The notes: generated by a model not told the origin, from the letters alone. Shown: positions 36,133 to 46,800, counted from the stretch's first letter. The stretch: 64,000 bases of DNA from Alphaproteobacteria bacterium (GCA_030828505.1 JAURCJ010000002.1:62001-126000), one strand, 5' to 3'. Program-made: numbers and translations.

Positions 36133-38520
36133 ATGGCTAGATTTTTTTATTATTCATTTTTATTTTTCATTGGTTTATCATCATGCTTAGTAATATTTTC
36201 TCTATCAGTTTTATGGAAGTTTGGTAACGATTTACCTGATTACAGATATTTACAATCTTATCAAACTAAGGCTATGAGTAGAGTATATAGTAGTACTGAT
36301 AATATTATAGAAGAATATGCAAAAGAAAAAAGAGTATTTATTCCATACGAGGCTATACCAGAGACATTAATTGATGCATTTATAGTCACAGAGGATAAAA
36401 ATTTTTTTAAACATGATGGTATTGATTTTAAAGGTATTTCAAGAGCAATAATAACTAATTTCAAAAATATTATATCTGGAAAAAGATTAGTAGGTGCTTC
36501 TACTATTACTCAACAAGTAGCAAAAAATTTTTTATTAACAAATGAGGTTTCTATTGACCGTAAAATTAAAGAAGCTTTATTGGCTCTTAGAATTGAAAGA
36601 ACTTTATCTAAAGAAAAAATATTAGAATTATATCTAAATGAAATATTTCTAGGCTATAGATCTTATGGGATAGTTGTCGCTGCTCAGAATTATTTTAATA
36701 AATCATTAGATGAATTGAAGGTTTCTGAGATTGCATATCTTGCAGGTTTACCTAAAGGTCCAAACAATTATCACCCTATTAAGAAATATGATGCTGCAAT
36801 TAATAGGAGAAATTATGTTCTCTCAAGAATGTTTGAAGAAGGTATAATTAGTAGATCAAAACTATCTGAGGCATTAAAAGATGATTTAGAAATAGATAGT
36901 TTTAGAAATAAAGAAATTATAAGTGCTAATTATTTTACTGAAGAAGTCAGAAAAATTATAGTAGAAAAATATAGTGAAAAAGTACTTTATAATGAAGGAT
37001 TATATATTCTAACTACTTTAGATGAAGATCTACAAAAAATTGCTCAAGAAGCTTTATTTGAAGGTATTACTAAATATGATAAAAGGCAAGGTTGGAGAGG
37101 ACGTCTAGCTAAAATTAATCCAAATAATATTAAAGATAATTGGTTATCTAAATTACAATCATTAAATATTATTGAGGATAATTTTCAACTTTATGGTGTT
37201 ATATTAAATATTTCAGATGAAGAAATTAATATTGGTTTATCTAATGGCAAAAAAGGAAAAATTGATATTGAAGAATCATCTTGGATACTTAAAAATAGTA
37301 ATATAGAAGATACTTCATATAATTATATAGGTAATAAAATAAATATAGGAGATGTTTTATTTTTTAGAAAGTCTAAAAATTTTGATAGTAATAATATTCT
37401 ATATTCAATACACCAAATTCCAAAAGTAAATGGTGGTATAGTTGCTATTGATGCCTTTACAGGCAAAGTTTTAGCTTTAGTGGGTGGTCTAAATTATAAT
37501 GAGAGTAAGTTTAATAGAGTTACCCAAGCACAAAGACAAGCTGGTTCGGCATTTAAACCTTTTGTTTACTTGTCAGGGCTAGAGAATGGAATGATACCGT
37601 CTTCATTGATATTGGACTCACCTTTAGTAATAGATCAAGGACCAGGTTTATCAGAATGGATTCCTAAAAATTATTCAGGTGCGTATTATGGACTTAGTAC
37701 TTTAAGAACCGGTCTAGAAAAGTCACGAAATGTTATGACTGTAAGATTAGCAAATACTATTGGAATAGATAAAATAGTTGATATAGCTAGTAGATTTAAT
37801 ATTGGTGAATATCCAGCTCAGTTAGCTACAGCTTTAGGAGCAGGAGAGACGAACTTATTAAACTTAACAACTGCTTATTCAAGTTTTGTAAATGGAGGAA
37901 AACTTATTTCCCCTCAATTTATAGAAACAATACACGATAAATATGGAAATATAATTTATACTAGGGAAAATAATAAATGTAATATATGTACAAATGAGTT
38001 TACAGGAAAGGAAATATTTGAGCAATCAAGTGCTTTTACTGAAGCTACAAAAAGTGAATACGCGTTTCAAATAGCTTGGATGTTAAATGGCGTAATTAAT
38101 AATGGTACAGGTAAGTCTCTAAAGAATATAGATGATTATATTGGAGGAAAAACTGGTACAACTAATGATAATAAAGATGCATGGTTTATAGGTTTTTCCT
38201 CAAATTTAGTAGTAGGAGTGTATGTGGGATATGATATGCCATCATCTTTAGGTGATAAGGAAACAGGAGGTAAAGTTTCAGCACCTATATGGGGTAAGTT
38301 CATGGAAAAAGCTTTACTTAAATATCCTTCAAGTCCATTTAAAATGCCAGATAATATAGAAATGGTAAAAATTGATCCTATATCAGGTTTATTACCATCC
38401 GATAATAGTAAAAGAACTATCTATGAAGCATTTATACCTGGAACAGCTCCTTTAAAGAGTGAAGAAATACAAGATGAAAAAATTATGGATGTTAAGCCAT
38501 TAGATGATAGAATATATTAA
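36133..38520 (+). CDS. mrcA: Penicillin-binding protein 1A (bifunctional glycosyltransferase/transpeptidase)
   Basis: 795 aa. N-terminal membrane anchor (about 8-30). GT51 domain with catalytic E87 in VTEDKNFFKHDGID, GASTITQQVAKN and RKIKEALLALRIER. Transpeptidase domain with active Ser in QAGSAFKPFVYL, SRN-type motif KSRNVMT and KTGTTNDNKDAWFIG. An OB-like insert lies between them (about 310-425). Polymerises and cross-links peptidoglycan. Followed 16 bp later by prfB. Confidence 0.95.
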   Translation: MARFFYYSFLFFIGLSSCLVIFSLSVLWKFGNDLPDYRYLQSYQTKAMSRVYSSTDNIIEEYAKEKRVFIPYEAIPETLIDAFIVTEDKNFFKHDGIDFKGISRAIITNFKNIISGKRLVGASTITQQVAKNFLLTNEVSIDRKIKEALLALRIERTLSKEKILELYLNEIFLGYRSYGIVVAAQNYFNKSLDELKVSEIAYLAGLPKGPNNYHPIKKYDAAINRRNYVLSRMFEEGIISRSKLSEALKDDLEIDSFRNKEIISANYFTEEVRKIIVEKYSEKVLYNEGLYILTTLDEDLQKIAQEALFEGITKYDKRQGWRGRLAKINPNNIKDNWLSKLQSLNIIEDNFQLYGVILNISDEEINIGLSNGKKGKIDIEESSWILKNSNIEDTSYNYIGNKINIGDVLFFRKSKNFDSNNILYSIHQIPKVNGGIVAIDAFTGKVLALVGGLNYNESKFNRVTQAQRQAGSAFKPFVYLSGLENGMIPSSLILDSPLVIDQGPGLSEWIPKNYSGAYYGLSTLRTGLEKSRNVMTVRLANTIGIDKIVDIASRFNIGEYPAQLATALGAGETNLLNLTTAYSSFVNGGKLISPQFIETIHDKYGNIIYTRENNKCNICTNEFTGKEIFEQSSAFTEATKSEYAFQIAWMLNGVINNGTGKSLKNIDDYIGGKTGTTNDNKDAWFIGFSSNLVVGVYVGYDMPSSLGDKETGGKVSAPIWGKFMEKALLKYPSSPFKMPDNIEMVKIDPISGLLPSDNSKRTIYEAFIPGTAPLKSEEIQDEKIMDVKPLDDRIY

Positions 38521-38536
38521 TTGTAAGGATTTAATA

Positions 38537-39635
38537 ATGAATGCAGAAATTACAAATATAATTAGTGATATAAATGCTTCTTTAAGTTCAATTCGGAGGT
38601 ATCTTTGACCCAGAAAAATCAAGGCAAAAACTAAAAGAATTAAATTCATTAGCAGAAGATCCAGAGTTATGGAATGATCAGGTTAAAGCTCAGAAGTTAA
38701 TGAAGGAGAGAACATTCTTAGACCAAAGTATATCTAGTTTTACCATTTTAGAAGAAGAATTTAACGATATAATAGCAATTATTGAAATTGCCGAACAAGA
38801 TAAAGACGATTCATTAATTAATGATGCTAAAGTTCAACTAATAAAATTAAGTAAAAATATTAAAAAGAAAGAGTTAGAGGCACTTTTATCAGGAGAGGCT
38901 GATAAAAATGATTGTTTTATTGAAATTAATGCCGGGGCCGGGGGAACTGAAAGCCAGGATTGGGCACAAATGTTACTGAGGATGTATTCTAGATGGGCTG
39001 ATAAAAAAGAATTTAAAGTTATTATAATGGATGAACATCAGGGAGAAGAGGCCGGAATAAAGTCAGTATGCATCAAAATAGAAGGAATAAATTCATATGG
39101 CTGGTTAAAAACAGAATCTGGTGTACATAGACTAGTAAGAATATCTCCATTTGATTCACAGAATAGAAGGCATACATCATTTGCTAGTGTATGGGTATAT
39201 CCTGAAGTTGAAGATAATGTAGATATTAATATTGAGGATAAAGACCTAAGAATTGATACTTATAGAGCTTCAGGTGCAGGGGGACAACATGTTAATAGAA
39301 CAGATAGTGCCGTAAGGATTACGCATTTACCTACCAATATAGTTGTACAATGCCAAAATCATAGATCTCAGCACCAAAATAAAGCAGAAGTTTATAAAAT
39401 GCTAAGAGCTAAACTTTATGAATTAGAACTCGAAAAGAAATCTACAGAAAAAGCAAAAACAGAAGAGAATAAAACTGAAATAGGTTGGGGACATCAAATA
39501 AGGTCTTACGTACTTCAACCGTATCAGTTAGTTAAAGATTTAAGAACTAATAAAGAAAACTCAAATTTTCAATCTATACTAGATGGCGATATAGATGGCT
39601 TTTTAGAGGCAGCACTTATTAAAAAAATACAATAA
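38537..39635 (+). CDS. prfB: Peptide chain release factor 2, translated by programmed +1 frameshift
   Basis: 365 aa when the frameshift is included: 23 codons from the ATG at 38537, then an in-frame TGA at 38606-38608, with reading continuing from GAC at 38607. RF2 recognises UAA and UGA. SPF tripeptide in LVRISPFDSQNRRH; GGQ in SGAGGQHVNRTD. An annotation starting at the internal ATG (38700) would lose about 77 residues. Ends 3 bp from convergent bcp. Confidence 0.95.
38595..38609 (+). promoter_or_regulatory. prfB programmed frameshift site (autoregulation)
   Basis: GGAGG TAT CTT TGA C: an internal Shine-Dalgarno-like GGAGG three bases before the slippery CTT, then TGA and C, the classic RF2 signal. 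When RF2 is scarce, slow UGA recognition favours the +1 shift and RF2 is made. Confidence 0.95.
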
Positions 39636-39638
39636 TTA

Positions 39639-40112
39639 TTAGATATTTATCATTTCTTTGCAAGAATTAATAACATCATCAACATGCCCTTTAACTTTAA
39701 CTTTGTTCCATATCTTATGAATAATACCATTTGAATTAACTAGAAAAGTACTTCTTTCAATACCCATATATTTTCTACCATACATTGATTTTTCAACCCA
39801 TACACCAAAGGCATCGCAAACTATACCATCTTTATCTGATCCTAAAATAACTGATAAATTATGTTTTTTAATAAATTTATCATGTTTTTCTACTGTATCC
39901 TTTGATATACCTATAACAGTAATATTATTTTCATTGAAAAAACTAATATTATCTGAAAAATTTATTGCCTCTGTTGTACAGCCAGGAGTATCATCCTTAG
40001 GATAAAAATAAATTACATAAGGGTTATTAATTTTTGATGTATCAATACTAGATCCAGCATCTCTAGGTATGTTTATAAAAGGAGCTTTTATTCCAATAGA
40101 TAAATTTGCCAT
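39639..40112 (-). CDS. bcp: Peroxiredoxin, BCP/PrxQ type
   Basis: 157 aa. Peroxidatic C45 in FYPKDDTPGCTTEA. The resolving cysteine five residues later, found in many PrxQ enzymes, is absent, so it may work as a 1-Cys type or with another partner; C62-range residues offer no obvious replacement, though a Cys occurs later in GIVCDAFG. VNSNGIIHKIWNKVKVKGH closes the fold. Thioredoxin-dependent removal of hydroperoxides. Confidence 0.9.
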   Translation of the reverse strand: MANLSIGIKAPFINIPRDAGSSIDTSKINNPYVIYFYPKDDTPGCTTEAINFSDNISFFNENNITVIGISKDTVEKHDKFIKKHNLSVILGSDKDGIVCDAFGVWVEKSMYGRKYMGIERSTFLVNSNGIIHKIWNKVKVKGHVDDVINSCKEMINI

Positions 40113-40207
40113 AATAATTTCCTTAATTAAATATATTTATTATAAAATTTTAACATATAATATACTTGTATTATATTAAAATAGTATAACTTATATGAAT
40201 TATTCTA

Positions 40208-42994
40208 ATGAATAAATATATTTATAAATTAATGATAGCATTCTCTGCAATATTCTCTTTACTTTGCATAGGTATAATTTCGTTATGTATTATAATAGTG
40301 TCAAATAAAACTATTACAATTCAAGATTATAGCCAATATGTTTCTAAAGTAGTTAGTTGGTACTTAGATCAGGAAATATTTTTTGAGCAAATACAGATTC
40401 ATAATTCTAGTATGCATGATAAATATGAATTAAAAATTAAAAATATAATTATCAAAGAAGGAAAAAATTATAAAAATTTAGAAATACAAAAATTAAATTT
40501 AGATATTTATCCAATTAATTTATTTAATAAAAATAATAAATTTAGCAAAATTGATATAGAGAATTTATCTGTTGATTATATTAGTGATAAGTTAATAGGT
40601 AATGATTTAAAATTAACTTATTTAGATGATCTTTTCAAAATTTCTGATGTATTAAATATAAGTAATAGTTTAATAAATATTTATATTGATGATCGTTTAT
40701 ATTATTTATCAAATATTAATTTAAAAAAATTAGGTATTGATAATTTAAATATAAATGGCTCATTTATCTACCGAGATAACTACTTTCAGACAATAGATAA
40801 ATTACTAGAATTTTCTTCTACACAATACAATAATCAAGATATAGTTAATATTAAATTTAAAGATATAATAATTGATGAAATTTTTGTTAATAAATTTATA
40901 AATATTAATAATTTTTCTATTGAAGGGGCAATTTCAGGAGAATTACGTTTAATATTTATTAACTCATTATTCTCTAATATTGATTTCAATATTATTTCAA
41001 AGAATATTTTGGTTAATATAAAAAATAAAATTCAATATGAAAACTTAGTTATTAATAAAATTCCAGTTATTGATATAGTTCAATTAAGAGGTTCTTATTA
41101 TCATAAGTTAAAAAATTTTCAAATTGATGAATTGAACTTTAAAATTATTAATATTAACGCTCCTGATAGTAGCTTGAAACTTACAAACTATTATAATTCT
41201 GAAGAAAAAAATAATGAAGTTAAATTATCATTTATTAATTTAAATATTACTAAGTTTATTTCAATTGAAAGTTATGGTCTTAATTCAAATATTTTTAGAA
41301 ATATTTCTGGTAATGGTAATATTATTTTAGATAAATATAATATTATTTCTATAGATCTAAATATTGATAATATACTAAATGATGAAATAAGTATAAAAAA
41401 TATAACTTATTATTATAATAATAATTTAGAGGTAAATAAATTATTCTTATCTTTATCAACAAAATATAAAACTATTAATAAGCTTTTCAGCCATTATAAT
41501 ATTTTTCAAGATAGAGCTTTTATTAAATTTAATGCTGAAGATAAAATAAATCTAGACGCTATAATAAAGATAAAAAATGGTACAGTTGCATCAATAGATG
41601 GAAATATATTTTTTGATACAGATAGAAAACTATTTATAAATAGAATTTTATTAAAATCTGCAAACTTTAAAATTAATTATAATAAACAACATATAGATAT
41701 TTCTGCATTATTAAACACTAATATATCAGATATAAAAATTTCTTTTAAGAAAGATAGGGTAAAACCAGCTATACTTAATTTTAGTCTCCCAATAATTAAT
41801 AGAAAAATTACTGACATTAAGTATATAACTGATTTAATGGGAGAGTCACTTCTACAATGTTCTCTAATATTTTTAAAAATAAAGAATTATACTTGTAGTT
41901 TAAATTTAGTAGATAGCTCTTTTTCTATACCTTTTTTGAATTATAAAAAGAATATTAAAGAAGATGCTATGTTAGATATTTCAGGCGATTTATCTGAAAG
42001 TCTTAAGTTTTTTAAAATAAAATTTAATTATCAAAATATTGATAATATTTTAATGGGTAATTTAAGTTTATCAGATACTAATAAGAGTTTTTTTGTTGAT
42101 TTAAATAAATTTATATTTAAGAAAAATAATTTAAAGTTGGGCGCTCATTTTGATAATAATAAATTAATATTAGATTTATATTCTGGTACATTAGATTTAA
42201 ATACATTTCTGAATTATAAATCAAATGATAATAATTTATTGGATATTTCTTTAGAAGGTAAATTAGATAAAATTTTTATCAAAGATTTCACTATTGATGA
42301 TGCAATTCTCTCTTATAAAAATAATAAAGCTAAAAAAGTATTTAATTTAATTGGTAATTACTATACAGATGAAAGTATAAATTTTAATTATTATAATACA
42401 CAAAACCGTAATATTTTATCTTATGATTTTAAAGCAAGTAATGCAGGTAAATTTTTTGATTTGCTAAATTACAATAGTGAGATTAAAGATGGAATTTTAT
42501 CTTCTCAAGGTTTTATAGGTGATTTAGATGATGATAATAGTATTATGGGTACACTTAGCATAGATAACTTTAAAGTTATGAAAACGCCTTTAATTGCTGA
42601 ACTATTAATAGCTGCCTCGTTTACAGGTTTATTTGAACTCTTAAATAATAAAGGAATAGAATTTGAGCAATTAGATGCTCAATTTACAGGAAAAAATAAT
42701 ATTTATAATATTAGTAAATCTAGAGCTTATGGTATTTCATTAGGTATTACGGGAGCAGGAAAGATTGATAATACCAATAAAAGTTTGGAATTATCTGGTT
42801 CAATTATACCAGCATATAAAATTAATTCTCTATTAAATAATATACCCTTAGTAGGGCAGTTACTTACAGCAAAAGAAGATGAAGGTCTGTTTGCAATCAA
42901 CTATAATGCAAGCGGATCATGGAGTAGTCCTAAAATAATTGTTAATCCACTAAGTTTATTGACCCCTGGTATCATTAGAAATATTTTTAATTAA
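40208..42994 (+). CDS. Large AsmA/YhdP-like protein (DUF3971-type)
   Basis: 928 aa. One N-terminal membrane helix (about 8-32), then a very long Asn/Ile/Lys-rich beta-repeat body. The C-terminus has the AsmA-like signature: GILSSQGFIGDL, a KVMKTPLIAELLIAAS segment, ELSGSIIPAYKINSLLNNIP and a final IVNPLSLLTPGIIRNIF. Such periplasm-spanning proteins are thought to shuttle phospholipids between the inner and outer membranes. The body is poorly conserved and strongly shaped by AT bias. Convergent with tyrS, 3 bp apart. Confidence 0.8.
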   Translation: MNKYIYKLMIAFSAIFSLLCIGIISLCIIIVSNKTITIQDYSQYVSKVVSWYLDQEIFFEQIQIHNSSMHDKYELKIKNIIIKEGKNYKNLEIQKLNLDIYPINLFNKNNKFSKIDIENLSVDYISDKLIGNDLKLTYLDDLFKISDVLNISNSLINIYIDDRLYYLSNINLKKLGIDNLNINGSFIYRDNYFQTIDKLLEFSSTQYNNQDIVNIKFKDIIIDEIFVNKFININNFSIEGAISGELRLIFINSLFSNIDFNIISKNILVNIKNKIQYENLVINKIPVIDIVQLRGSYYHKLKNFQIDELNFKIININAPDSSLKLTNYYNSEEKNNEVKLSFINLNITKFISIESYGLNSNIFRNISGNGNIILDKYNIISIDLNIDNILNDEISIKNITYYYNNNLEVNKLFLSLSTKYKTINKLFSHYNIFQDRAFIKFNAEDKINLDAIIKIKNGTVASIDGNIFFDTDRKLFINRILLKSANFKINYNKQHIDISALLNTNISDIKISFKKDRVKPAILNFSLPIINRKITDIKYITDLMGESLLQCSLIFLKIKNYTCSLNLVDSSFSIPFLNYKKNIKEDAMLDISGDLSESLKFFKIKFNYQNIDNILMGNLSLSDTNKSFFVDLNKFIFKKNNLKLGAHFDNNKLILDLYSGTLDLNTFLNYKSNDNNLLDISLEGKLDKIFIKDFTIDDAILSYKNNKAKKVFNLIGNYYTDESINFNYYNTQNRNILSYDFKASNAGKFFDLLNYNSEIKDGILSSQGFIGDLDDDNSIMGTLSIDNFKVMKTPLIAELLIAASFTGLFELLNNKGIEFEQLDAQFTGKNNIYNISKSRAYGISLGITGAGKIDNTNKSLELSGSIIPAYKINSLLNNIPLVGQLLTAKEDEGLFAINYNASGSWSSPKIIVNPLSLLTPGIIRNIFN

Positions 42995-42997
42995 AAT

Positions 42998-44269
42998 TTA
43001 TGTTTTTATTAGTAATATATGTTTTTTCTTACCAACTGATAATTTAATTTTTTGGTCATTTATAAAAAAAGAATTGTCTATCTTCATATTCTCGTCTTTA
43101 ATTATCTGATTATTTAATTTAACTCCTGATCCTCTTATTAATCTTCTTGCTTCACTTTTACTAGAAGCTAAATAATTTTCATGAGTTAAACAATCTAAAA
43201 TAGATATGCCCTCTGCAACTTTATCCTGACTATATTTTATTGTAAATAAATTTGCATCACTTTCTTTATTTTCAAAAATATTCTTAGCAGTACTAATTGC
43301 TTTTTGCGTTTCCTCTTTCCCATGTAATAATGTTGTTGCAGAATTTGCAAGTATAATTTTTGCATCATTAATTTCTGCTCCCTGTAATTTTTCTAATTTT
43401 GCAATTTCATCTAAGCTGATTTCAGTAAAAAGTTTTAAAAACCTAATAACATCTTTATCTTCAGTATTTCTCCAAAACTGCCAATAATCCCAGGGGCTGC
43501 ATAAATTTTGATTAAGCCATATTGCTCCATTTGCAGTTTTTCCCATTTTTGCTCCAGATGAAGTTGTAATTAGGGGTGAAGTTAATCCAAATAAGGTTTT
43601 TTTTGAATTATCATTATTCATTCTACGATGAAGTTCTATTCCATTTATTATATTTCCCCATTGGTCAGATCCACCCATTTGAATCATACAGCCATAGCGC
43701 TTGTTCAATTCATAAAAATCATAAGCTTGAAGTATCATATAATTAAATTCAAGAAATGAAAGAGTTTGTTCTCTATCCAGTCTTAACTTTACGGAGTCAA
43801 ATGTTAACATTCTATTTATAGAAAAATGCTTACCAAAATCTCTGAGAAATTCAATATAATTTAAATTTTTTAGCCATTCCGCATTATCAACCATTATAGC
43901 TTTATTTTTTCCTTCATTAAAATTAATAAATTTTTTAAATACTTCTTTAATTCCTAGAGAATTACTTTTTATAATGTCGTCTGTTAATAATTTTCTTGAT
44001 TCATCTTTACCTGAGGGATCACCGACTAGAGTTGTTCCTCCTCCTAAAAGTATAATAGGTTTATGACCAGTTTTTTGATACCATCTTAAAAGCATTATTT
44101 GAATCAAAGAGCCTACATGTAGACTTGATGCTGTGCAATCAAATCCAATATATGCTGGAATGACATCATTATTGCTTAGTTTTTCGTCTAAATTATTTAT
44201 ATCTGTAGATTGATGTATGAATCCTCGTGCTATAATCTCTTTTATAAAATCTGATCTATAAGTTGTCAT
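42998..44269 (-). CDS. tyrS: Tyrosyl-tRNA synthetase
   Basis: 423 aa. Class I motifs: HVGS (51-54) for HIGH, and KMGKT for KMSKS. Tyr-binding QAYDFYELN and QMGGSDQWGNI are intact; S4 RNA-binding domain at the C-terminus (about 355-420; SEARRLIRGSGVKLNN). Divergent from anmK across 48 bp, a pairing common in alphaproteobacteria. Confidence 0.96.
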   Translation of the reverse strand: MTTYRSDFIKEIIARGFIHQSTDINNLDEKLSNNDVIPAYIGFDCTASSLHVGSLIQIMLLRWYQKTGHKPIILLGGGTTLVGDPSGKDESRKLLTDDIIKSNSLGIKEVFKKFINFNEGKNKAIMVDNAEWLKNLNYIEFLRDFGKHFSINRMLTFDSVKLRLDREQTLSFLEFNYMILQAYDFYELNKRYGCMIQMGGSDQWGNIINGIELHRRMNNDNSKKTLFGLTSPLITTSSGAKMGKTANGAIWLNQNLCSPWDYWQFWRNTEDKDVIRFLKLFTEISLDEIAKLEKLQGAEINDAKIILANSATTLLHGKEETQKAISTAKNIFENKESDANLFTIKYSQDKVAEGISILDCLTHENYLASSKSEARRLIRGSGVKLNNQIIKDENMKIDNSFFINDQKIKLSVGKKKHILLIKT

Positions 44270-44317
44270 TTTACATAACCTTAAATACTATTATTTATTT
44301 ATTAAAGGACATACTTA

Positions 44318-45448
44318 ATGAAAACAAGTGATAAATATAGTTATTTTATGAAAAATAATGAAACCGTTGTTAATTGTATGGGCATTATGAGTGGTACTTC
44401 TTTAGACGGGCTAGATATTGCTTTAATTAGAACCAATGCTATTGATAAATTTGAACTAAAACAATTTTATACCTATGAATATAATAAATCTTTAAAACAA
44501 AGTATTAACAAATTTATTCAAAATAGAATAAGCATAAAATTTGTAAGCAAGTTAATTACAGAATTTAATGTTAAAGCAATAAAAACTTTCATGTCTGATT
44601 TTAACATAAAAAAAAATGATATAGATGTTATAGGTGTTCATGGTCAGACTATATTTCATAATCCAAAAGAAAAATGGACCTGGCAGTTATGTGATGGGAA
44701 AAGTATTGCAAATATGATTAATATTCCTGTTATATCTAATTTTAGATATAGAGATGTATGTTTAGGTGGAGAAGGAGCTCCTTTAGTAGGTGTATGGCAT
44801 AAGGCATTATTAAATAAAGATAGAGATTCAATTTACCCTAGCGTATTTCTGAATATTGGAGGTGTTTCAAATATTACCTATATAAAAAATAAGTATGATA
44901 TTCCATATAGTTTTGATATCGGTATAGGAAATGGACCTATAGATTCAACTGTGGCAGAGTATTTTAATATTCCGTTTGATAAAGATGGAATAATAGGTCT
45001 AAAAGGCAAAGCTAATATTGATATAATTAATAATATACTCAGTCATACTTGGTTTAATCACCCCCCCCCTAAATCGCTAGATAAATATCATTTTGATTGT
45101 ATTTTAAAATCATCATTAAAAAATTTAAGTACTATAGATAAAGTGGCCACTTTATCTAAGTTAATAAGTATGCAATTAAAAAAAAGTTTAAGTTTTTTTT
45201 CAAAATATCCAGAGCGTTTGTATATATCTGGTGGTGGTTCAAAAAATCTATGTATATTAAAATATATTAAGGAAGATTTTAATAATATATTAATGCCTTT
45301 AAAAAAAGATTGGAATCCAGATGCTATAGAAGCGCAAGCTTTTGCTTATTTAGCATCAAAAAGTTTAAAAGGTTTGCCCTATACTTGGGACAGAATAACA
45401 GGTATACAAGGTGAATCTTCAGGAGGAATATTAGATTTCCCAGATTAA
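44318..45448 (+). CDS. anmK: Anhydro-N-acetylmuramic acid kinase
   Basis: 376 aa. Phosphorylates and opens anhydro-MurNAc in cell-wall recycling, matching the transglycosylase at 15313. MGIMSGTSLDGLDIALI, VIGVHGQTIFHNP, NIGGVSNITYI and ISGGGSKNLCIL are diagnostic; AAAGGA precedes the ATG. A run of nine C's at 45061-45069 (His-Pro-Pro-Pro) is notable in such AT-rich DNA; the frame is intact here. Stop codon overlaps that of the convergent hydrolase. Confidence 0.95.
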   Translation: MKTSDKYSYFMKNNETVVNCMGIMSGTSLDGLDIALIRTNAIDKFELKQFYTYEYNKSLKQSINKFIQNRISIKFVSKLITEFNVKAIKTFMSDFNIKKNDIDVIGVHGQTIFHNPKEKWTWQLCDGKSIANMINIPVISNFRYRDVCLGGEGAPLVGVWHKALLNKDRDSIYPSVFLNIGGVSNITYIKNKYDIPYSFDIGIGNGPIDSTVAEYFNIPFDKDGIIGLKGKANIDIINNILSHTWFNHPPPKSLDKYHFDCILKSSLKNLSTIDKVATLSKLISMQLKKSLSFFSKYPERLYISGGGSKNLCILKYIKEDFNNILMPLKKDWNPDAIEAQAFAYLASKSLKGLPYTWDRITGIQGESSGGILDFPD

Positions 45449-46083
45449 TTTAAATTTTTGCTGATATATTTTTCTATTTTATTTTGAATATCATCTAAGC
45501 TTTTAGCAAAAAAATGGTCGGCTCCATTAATTTTTTTATAATCAACTTTTAAATTTTTTTGTTTATTTAATTTTTCTACAAGTTCTGTGACACACTCTTC
45601 TTCCACAATTTTATCTTCTGTTCCCTGAATTATAAGACCATTTGCAGGACATGGAGCTAAAAAAGAAAAATCATATAAGCTTGCTGGTGGACTTATTGCA
45701 ACAAATCCTGATATTTCTGGCCTTCTCATTAATAATTGTAGTGCCAACCAAGCACCAAAAGAAAAACCAGCAATCCATGTTGTTCTAGCTGTAGGGTTTT
45801 CTGCTTGTAACCAATCTAAAGCAGCTGCAGCATCTGTTAATTCGCCCACTCCATTATCATAGGAGCCCTGACTTTTTCCAACTCCTCTAAAATTAAATCT
45901 AAGTGTAGAAAAATTAGAATTTTTAAAAGCTTGGTATGTTCTGTATACTAGCTTATTATTCATAGTGCCACCTTGTCTTGGATGTGGATGTAAAACTACA
46001 CAAAGTGGAGAATTATCTAGATTTCCCTTTTGATATCTAGCTTCTAATCTTCCTTCTGGTCCAGGTATATTTATTTCAGGCAT
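45445..46083 (-). CDS. Alpha/beta hydrolase, YqiA/dienelactone-hydrolase-like
   Basis: 212 aa. Starts with PGPEGRLEARYQKG and has VLHPHPRQGGTMNNKLV, FNFRGVGKSQG, nucleophile elbow AGFSFGAWLAL and late INGADHFF with the catalytic His. This group (COG2945-like) is usually annotated as a predicted alpha/beta hydrolase of unknown substrate, widespread in alphaproteobacteria. Cytoplasmic. Confidence 0.8.
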   Translation of the reverse strand: MPEINIPGPEGRLEARYQKGNLDNSPLCVVLHPHPRQGGTMNNKLVYRTYQAFKNSNFSTLRFNFRGVGKSQGSYDNGVGELTDAAAALDWLQAENPTARTTWIAGFSFGAWLALQLLMRRPEISGFVAISPPASLYDFSFLAPCPANGLIIQGTEDKIVEEECVTELVEKLNKQKNLKVDYKKINGADHFFAKSLDDIQNKIEKYISKNLN

Positions 46084-46251
46084 TTTAATTCCATATTGAT
46101 GCTAATAAAAATATTATATACCATAAAGTATATAAGCTTGTTTAAAGTTAATATAAATAGTATTTAATTATACTTTAATAAAGTAATATTTAAATAAAAA
46201 TTTTTATGTCAAAAATAAAGGTATATTTTATAAATTATATAAGGAATTAAA

Positions 46252-46776
46252 TTGTTTTATTCTATTAAAGACCTAATTGCATCTATAAAAAAGAGAGATC
46301 CTGCTGCACGCTCTGTATTAGAAATTATATTATGTTATCCTGGATTACATGCTTTATTTTTCCATAGAATATCAAATTTATTATGGAGGTGTCATCTATA
46401 CTTAATAGCAAGGTTTGTATCACATTTAGGTAGGATATTAACTGCAATAGAAATTCACCCAGCAGCAAAAATTGGTAAAAGATTTTTTATAGATCATGGG
46501 ACTGGAGTTGTAATAGGCGAAACAGCTGAAATAGGCAATGATGTGCATATATACCACCAAGTAACTTTAGGTGCTATTACTTCGGAGAAAGTAAAAAGAC
46601 ATCCAACTGTCGGTAATGGAGTTATTATAGGCTCTGGAGCTAAACTTTTAGGTCCAATAATAATTGGAGATAATGCAAAAATTGGAGCTAATGCCGTTGT
46701 AGTAAATGATGTTGCTGCTGGAGCTTCAATGATAGGAATACCTGCAAAAGAGTTTATAAATAAAATTCACAATTAA
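46252..46776 (+). CDS. cysE: Serine O-acetyltransferase
   Basis: 174 aa from a TTG start, supported by AAGGA 6 nt upstream and by the family N-terminus; no in-frame ATG fits. Acetylates serine for cysteine synthesis. Hexapeptide left-handed beta-helix with [39 protein letters not shown], and a GIPAK end. Shorter than E. coli CysE, as in many bacteria. It sits just upstream of two cysteine desulfurases, joining cysteine supply to its use as sulfur donor. Confidence 0.9.
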   Translation: MFYSIKDLIASIKKRDPAARSVLEIILCYPGLHALFFHRISNLLWRCHLYLIARFVSHLGRILTAIEIHPAAKIGKRFFIDHGTGVVIGETAEIGNDVHIYHQVTLGAITSEKVKRHPTVGNGVIIGSGAKLLGPIIIGDNAKIGANAVVVNDVAAGASMIGIPAKEFINKIHN

Positions 46777-46800
46777 ATTAATATGTTAAGAGATTGAATT

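Noticed and set aside
38537-38608. Separate 23-codon leader peptide before a short prfB
   Set aside because: The GGAGG-TAT-CTT-TGA-C signal and the RF2 homology on both sides show a programmed frameshift instead.
46206-46250. 14-codon upstream frame before cysE ([14 protein letters not shown]) as a regulatory leader peptide
   Set aside because: No cysteine codons, no attenuator hairpins, and its end merely covers the cysE Shine-Dalgarno; could be chance in AT-rich DNA.
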